NCBI GenBank assembly: GCA_018056205.1
Contig: JAGPGC010000026.1
Location: 1 to 10,966 of the forward strand
Origin: Candidatus Atribacteria bacterium
GTDB lineage: Bacteria > Atribacterota > Atribacteria > Atribacterales > Atribacteraceae
Reading direction: 5' to 3'
DNA: 10,966 nt
This document shows positions 7,825 through 10,966 of the stretch, piece by piece. The notes under the pieces were generated by a model, which was given only the letters and a program-made list of their open reading frames with translations, made no database searches and had not been told where the DNA came from. Numbering within the stretch: the stretch's first letter is position 1; each line of letters begins with the position of its first letter. A program made the position numbers and the translations under genes.

Positions 7825-9150
7825 TTATTGTTTATCGAGATTATATTGCTCGATTTTTCGATAGAGGGTACGAAGACCGATTCCAAGAATTTGAGCACTC
7901 CTGCTCTTGTTGAAGCGATTTGCCTTCAGAGTTTCCCAAATAAGTATCTTTTCTGCTTCTTCAAGTGACATTCCAACATCTATTTGAAGCGAGCGACCGG
8001 TATTTATACCATTTTTTATATGAACAGGAATATCTTCTGGAAGGATTAGCTCACCTTCACTTAAAATGACCATACCTTCAAGGGTATTTTTTAATTCAGT
8101 AATATTACCTGGCCAATGATATTCTAATAACAAGTTTAAAGCTTCTTTACTAATTTTAATTGGTTTTTTGTTGGTTTCATCTTCAATTTCCTTTAAAAAA
8201 ACATCAATGAGAAAAGGAATATCTTCCTTCCTTTCTCGAAGAGATGGAACTTCAATTTTTACTGCATTAAGGAAGTAAAAGAGGTCATTGCGAAATGTTC
8301 CCCGGGCTACTTCTTCTTCAAGAGGGACTTCAGTTGAAGTAATAATATGTAAATCTTTATCACCCCGACCAAAGCGATTTTCCTCAAGAAAATCTATTAA
8401 TTCAATTTGAAGGGGATAAGGCAAAAGGTGAATATCCTCAAAATAAATTGTCCCAGATGGTAGTTGATCCAAGGAATCCTTTTTAGATAAGACAGTATTA
8501 TCATAATAAAATATTTTTCCCTTAAGAGCACCAGGCGGAAGATTGCTACATAATACCTTGTAAAAACCTTTTTCATCAGGAAAAGCATATTTATGAATAG
8601 CTCGTGCAATCATTTCTTTTCCAGTACCTGATTCTCCCATGAGCAAAATCGGTCGTTTTATCTGTGAAACCTGAAGTATTAAAGAAAAAACCTTTTGCAT
8701 TTTTTCTGATACTCCAGTAATCCCAGCAAAAGAATAACGATAGTCAATACGACGTTTTAAGTCTTTGTTCTCTTCAAGCAGAGCAATTCTCTCTTCTGCT
8801 CGTTTAATAGTGGAAAGTATTCGAGAAGGCGTAAGAGGTTGAGATAAGTATTCATAAATTCCTTTTGATAGCAAATCGCGGACTTGATAAGCATTTTCAT
8901 TTTCGCCGAAAGCAATGATAACCACATTTGATAATCGTTGTTTAGCAACTGATAGTAACTCAAAACCATTTTCCTGGATTATTTTTTCAGCAATAATCAT
9001 GATTTCAATGGATTCTCTTTCTAAGCAATTGATTGCTACGCTACGATCTTTTACTGCAATGACATAATATCGTTCATCCCGTAGTAAATTTGATATTTTT
9101 TCACGGATCAAAACATCTTCTTCTACAATTAAAATTTTTCGCATGGTCAT
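7825..9150 (-). CDS. Degenerate NtrC-type (sigma-54 activator-like) response regulator
   Basis: A 441-residue protein with a receiver-like domain (about 4-120), AAA+ domain (about 140-370) and a Fis-type helix-turn-helix (about 394-436; SAQILGIGLRTLYRKIEQY). Walker A is intact (GESGTGK, 172-178). However, the phosphoacceptor Asp is Ala54, the conserved receiver Lys is Gln104, and the Thr/Ser switch residue is Ala80. The region that should carry ELFGHEKGAFTGA is a shortened, unrelated stretch (about 209-231). Walker B reads IYFEDI rather than LFLDEI. The second arginine of the FRxDLYYRLN motif is Phe293, and the sensor II arginine of WPGNxREL is Thr351. DNA binding therefore looks preserved, while phosphorylation and classical sigma-54 activation look lost. 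No histidine kinase is adjacent. Start ATG at 9150 or, with better SD spacing from AAGG, 9144. Confidence 0.88.
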   Translation of the reverse strand: MTMRKILIVEEDVLIREKISNLLRDERYYVIAVKDRSVAINCLERESIEIMIIAEKIIQENGFELLSVAKQRLSNVVIIAFGENENAYQVRDLLSKGIYEYLSQPLTPSRILSTIKRAEERIALLEENKDLKRRIDYRYSFAGITGVSEKMQKVFSLILQVSQIKRPILLMGESGTGKEMIARAIHKYAFPDEKGFYKVLCSNLPPGALKGKIFYYDNTVLSKKDSLDQLPSGTIYFEDIHLLPYPLQIELIDFLEENRFGRGDKDLHIITSTEVPLEEEVARGTFRNDLFYFLNAVKIEVPSLRERKEDIPFLIDVFLKEIEDETNKKPIKISKEALNLLLEYHWPGNITELKNTLEGMVILSEGELILPEDIPVHIKNGINTGRSLQIDVGMSLEEAEKILIWETLKANRFNKSRSAQILGIGLRTLYRKIEQYNLDKQ

Positions 9151-9288
9151 TTTACCTTGGAATTCACTATTTTCTAACCCAACTAAATTATCCCAGAGGG
9201 AATCGCTCCTTAAGAAAGATTACCGCTCTCAATTTTTTAACTGATCAAAATTTTAAAAACTTTTTCTCTTTTTAAAGAGATAGTAAGG

Positions 9289-10293
9289 TCATAATTTTAC
9301 GATTATGCCTTTTTCCATCGATTCTCGAGCTGCATTTGCTACTTGAACTGCTAAAATACCATGATCTGCAGTTGCCTGTTCAATTGGTCGATGATTTTCT
9401 ATACATTCATAGAAATATTTAAGTTCAAGATAATAGGCGTCATCATCTTGGGCATTTATTTCCTCTTTTTTTTCTCTATCCCGATAGACAATTAAAGGAT
9501 TTGCCCCTCCTCTTTGTTCAATGTTCACTCCAGCACGAAATTCCCACTCAATAACACTATCTGTTCCCAAAATACGATACCCCATTGTAAATGGAAATTC
9601 TCCCTTCATCATCCAGCCGCCTTCTATATTGGCAATTATTCCCTCACTATAACGAATACTGGTTTGGGCGTGATCCCAAGAACCATTAATAGATTGAGCC
9701 CCTCGAGAAAATACTTCGACTGGCTTTCCCCCGACCCAGTTAGCAAAATCTAGGTCATGGATGTGAAGATCTAAGGCTGCTCCTCCGCTTAAGTTTTGCT
9801 GAAGAATCCAACTATTCACCGACCAGGTAGGTGGAACACTTAGTCGATAAGCATCAATAGAAAGAACTTTACCAATTTTCTCCTGTGAAACTAACTCTTT
9901 GGCTTTCTTATATTCACCCCAAAAGCGAAGAGCATGACCAATCATCAGCTCAACACCATTCAACTGGCATGCGTCTTTCATGGCAACTGCATCTTCTACA
10001 TTGAGTGCCATGGGCTTTTCACATATGATATGTTTCCCTGCTTGAGCAGCCTGTAAAACATAATCGCGGTGTAAAAAAGTTGGCAAACAAATATCGACGA
10101 TATCGACATCTTGCTCCTCAAAAAGCCGAGGCAAAGAAGAATAATGGGGAATTGAATATTTTCCTTTAAAATCTTGGGCTTTTTCAGAAACAACTTCAAA
10201 GAAGGCAACTACTTTAGCTCCTGAAATCCTTTTCCAACCTTCCATATGAACCCCAGCAATAAATCCAGTACCCAATAAAGCGACATTTTTCAT
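9289..10293 (-). CDS. Gfo/Idh/MocA family NAD(P)-dependent oxidoreductase
   Basis: A 334-residue cytoplasmic dehydrogenase. The N-terminal Rossmann fold shows VALLGTGFIAGVH at 4-16, and CLPTFLH at 69-75. ICEKPMA (90-96) contains the conserved Lys93 of the EKP motif that contacts the substrate and cofactor. The C-terminal alpha/beta domain has the signature GGAALDLHIHDLD (170-182) with His179 as the likely catalytic histidine. Members oxidise or reduce sugars, inositols and related polyols. The exact substrate cannot be read from sequence. The ATG overlaps the stop of the upstream PIG-L-type gene (ATGA), with GGGGGTC as ribosome binding site inside that gene, so the two are co-translated. A weak CTCTTT/AAAGAG hairpin just after the stop could end the transcript but has only a short, displaced T-run. 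Confidence 0.93.
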   Translation of the reverse strand: MKNVALLGTGFIAGVHMEGWKRISGAKVVAFFEVVSEKAQDFKGKYSIPHYSSLPRLFEEQDVDIVDICLPTFLHRDYVLQAAQAGKHIICEKPMALNVEDAVAMKDACQLNGVELMIGHALRFWGEYKKAKELVSQEKIGKVLSIDAYRLSVPPTWSVNSWILQQNLSGGAALDLHIHDLDFANWVGGKPVEVFSRGAQSINGSWDHAQTSIRYSEGIIANIEGGWMMKGEFPFTMGYRILGTDSVIEWEFRAGVNIEQRGGANPLIVYRDREKKEEINAQDDDAYYLELKYFYECIENHRPIEQATADHGILAVQVANAARESMEKGIIVKL

Positions 10294-10966
10294 CGAGATT
10301 GACCCCCAGAATTATCAATCTTTTCAATAAAATTTATATATTTTTTATACTCACACCGAGGACGTGGTTCAAAAGCAAGAAAGACTTCAGCGACTTGATT
10401 TTTTGAAATTATTCTTTCTTCTCGGTCTTTTAAAAGTCCTGATATAATTTTTGCCTGAGTTTGATATTCTTCCATGGCTTTTAAGACCCTTTTTTCTGCT
10501 TCAATGGGAGCCTTTAAGGCTCGATTGGCTCTAATCTCAGTGCCTACTCCTTCAATCAATGCATCTTCAGGAGAAAAATCACTCCATACCGCATATTGGA
10601 GAATCGATCGAATCGGTTCAGATTGACCCCAATCTGCCATCACCGGATCGCCTACTTGAGGAGTATCAAAAGCCCCTACCATAAAGGTAGCTGAATGATC
10701 AAGATGCTCTCGATATCCATTGGGAACTAAAACCCGGGTAATTTGTAACTGACGGAGTAAGGGCATGATCTTTTTAAAAGTTCCTTCTTCTCCCCCGGGA
10801 AGTTTATAACCGATAAAAGGGAAAACACTATAATCGTCATACTCAAGGCGATGGATTTTTTCTTCCTTAATCCCCAAAACATTATAAGCTCGAGCTGTTT
10901 CTCTGGATCGAAGAGCAGTGATGATATATTTTTGCTCAATAACGCTATATCCTCCCGAACCATTAC
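10290..10966 (-). CDS. PIG-L/LmbE-type deacetylase (N-terminus beyond window)
   Basis: The frame is open to the right edge, giving 224 residues of a protein whose N-terminus, including the expected HPDDE zinc-binding motif, lies outside. A TTG at 10875-10877 is a possible start but is rejected, since homologous-looking sequence (ALRSRETARAYNVLGI) continues upstream of it. That block is the usual R..E...A...LG helix of the LmbE/PIG-L fold, and PNGYREHLDHSAT at about 81-93 carries the second metal-binding HxDH motif. Family enzymes remove acetyl groups from N-acetylglucosamine-containing substrates (GlcNAc-phosphatidylinositol, mycothiol or bacillithiol precursors, small metabolites). The pairing with a Gfo/Idh oxidoreductase suggests processing of an amino sugar or glycoside; substrate unknown. 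The 3' end overlaps the oxidoreductase start by four bases. Confidence 0.82.
   Translation of the reverse strand, partial: NGSGGYSVIEQKYIITALRSRETARAYNVLGIKEEKIHRLEYDDYSVFPFIGYKLPGGEEGTFKKIMPLLRQLQITRVLVPNGYREHLDHSATFMVGAFDTPQVGDPVMADWGQSEPIRSILQYAVWSDFSPEDALIEGVGTEIRANRALKAPIEAEKRVLKAMEEYQTQAKIISGLLKDREERIISKNQVAEVFLAFEPRPRCEYKKYINFIEKIDNSGGQSR

Noticed and set aside
7683..7913. 76-codon plus-strand frame between groES and the regulator
   Set aside because: Overlaps the conserved HTH-coding end of the regulator, no recognisable family, and would be the only plus-strand gene.
9265..9280. CTCTTT/AAAGAG hairpin after the oxidoreductase as a firm terminator
   Set aside because: Two-base loop and no immediate T-run on the minus strand; too weak to list as a feature.
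10290..10877. TTG at 10875-10877 as the true start of the PIG-L-type gene
   Set aside because: The frame stays open to the window edge, with family-like sequence upstream of the TTG, so the gene is cut by the window.

Overview
AT-rich bacterial chromosomal window in which every supportable gene lies on the minus strand, so the genes read from the right edge towards the left. Gene content (type III pantothenate kinase, an ECF vitamin transporter S-component, a small bactofilin, a protein of the clostridial-type 'quinate 5-dehydrogenase' family, groES-groEL, an FmdB-type zinc ribbon, a P1/DmpA-type peptidase) and strong AGGAGG-type ribosome binding sites suggest an anaerobic, Firmicutes-like or deep-branching lineage. 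Atribacterota is my best guess, from general resemblance only. No mobile elements, tRNA, rRNA or CRISPR arrays were seen.

Right part (about 9.3-10.97 kb): a PIG-L/LmbE-type deacetylase, cut by the right edge, overlaps a Gfo/Idh/MocA oxidoreductase by an ATGA junction. This looks like a small carbohydrate-modification operon. Next (7.8-9.15 kb) comes a stand-alone regulator with the layout of an NtrC-type sigma-54 activator, but most residues needed for phosphorylation, sigma-54 contact and ATP-driven remodelling are replaced. A 344-base gap follows. It holds no CIRCE element that I can find, but it has a perfect TGTCAT-A-ATGACA palindrome and a near-copy 64 bp away, upstream of groES-groEL. 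The groEL product lacks the usual GGM tail.

Middle (4.5-5.5 kb): a hairpin that may terminate groEL overlaps an extended -10 promoter-like sequence. Then come an FmdB-family zinc-ribbon protein and, one base after its stop, a membrane-anchored protein with a C-terminal zinc ribbon.

Left part (0-4.35 kb): a P1-family N-terminal nucleophile peptidase is followed by an ECF S-component, probably a pantothenate transporter. The S-component has a structured leader whose closing helix would cover its ribosome binding site. Next is a tight overlapping cluster: coaX, a bactofilin, and a protein of the so-called quinate 5-dehydrogenase family. The left edge cuts a class III aminotransferase resembling putrescine aminotransferase. 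The transporter and coaX together imply uptake and phosphorylation of pantothenate as the entry to coenzyme A synthesis. The likeliest new biology is the leader RNA before the transporter and the degenerate sigma-54-type regulator.
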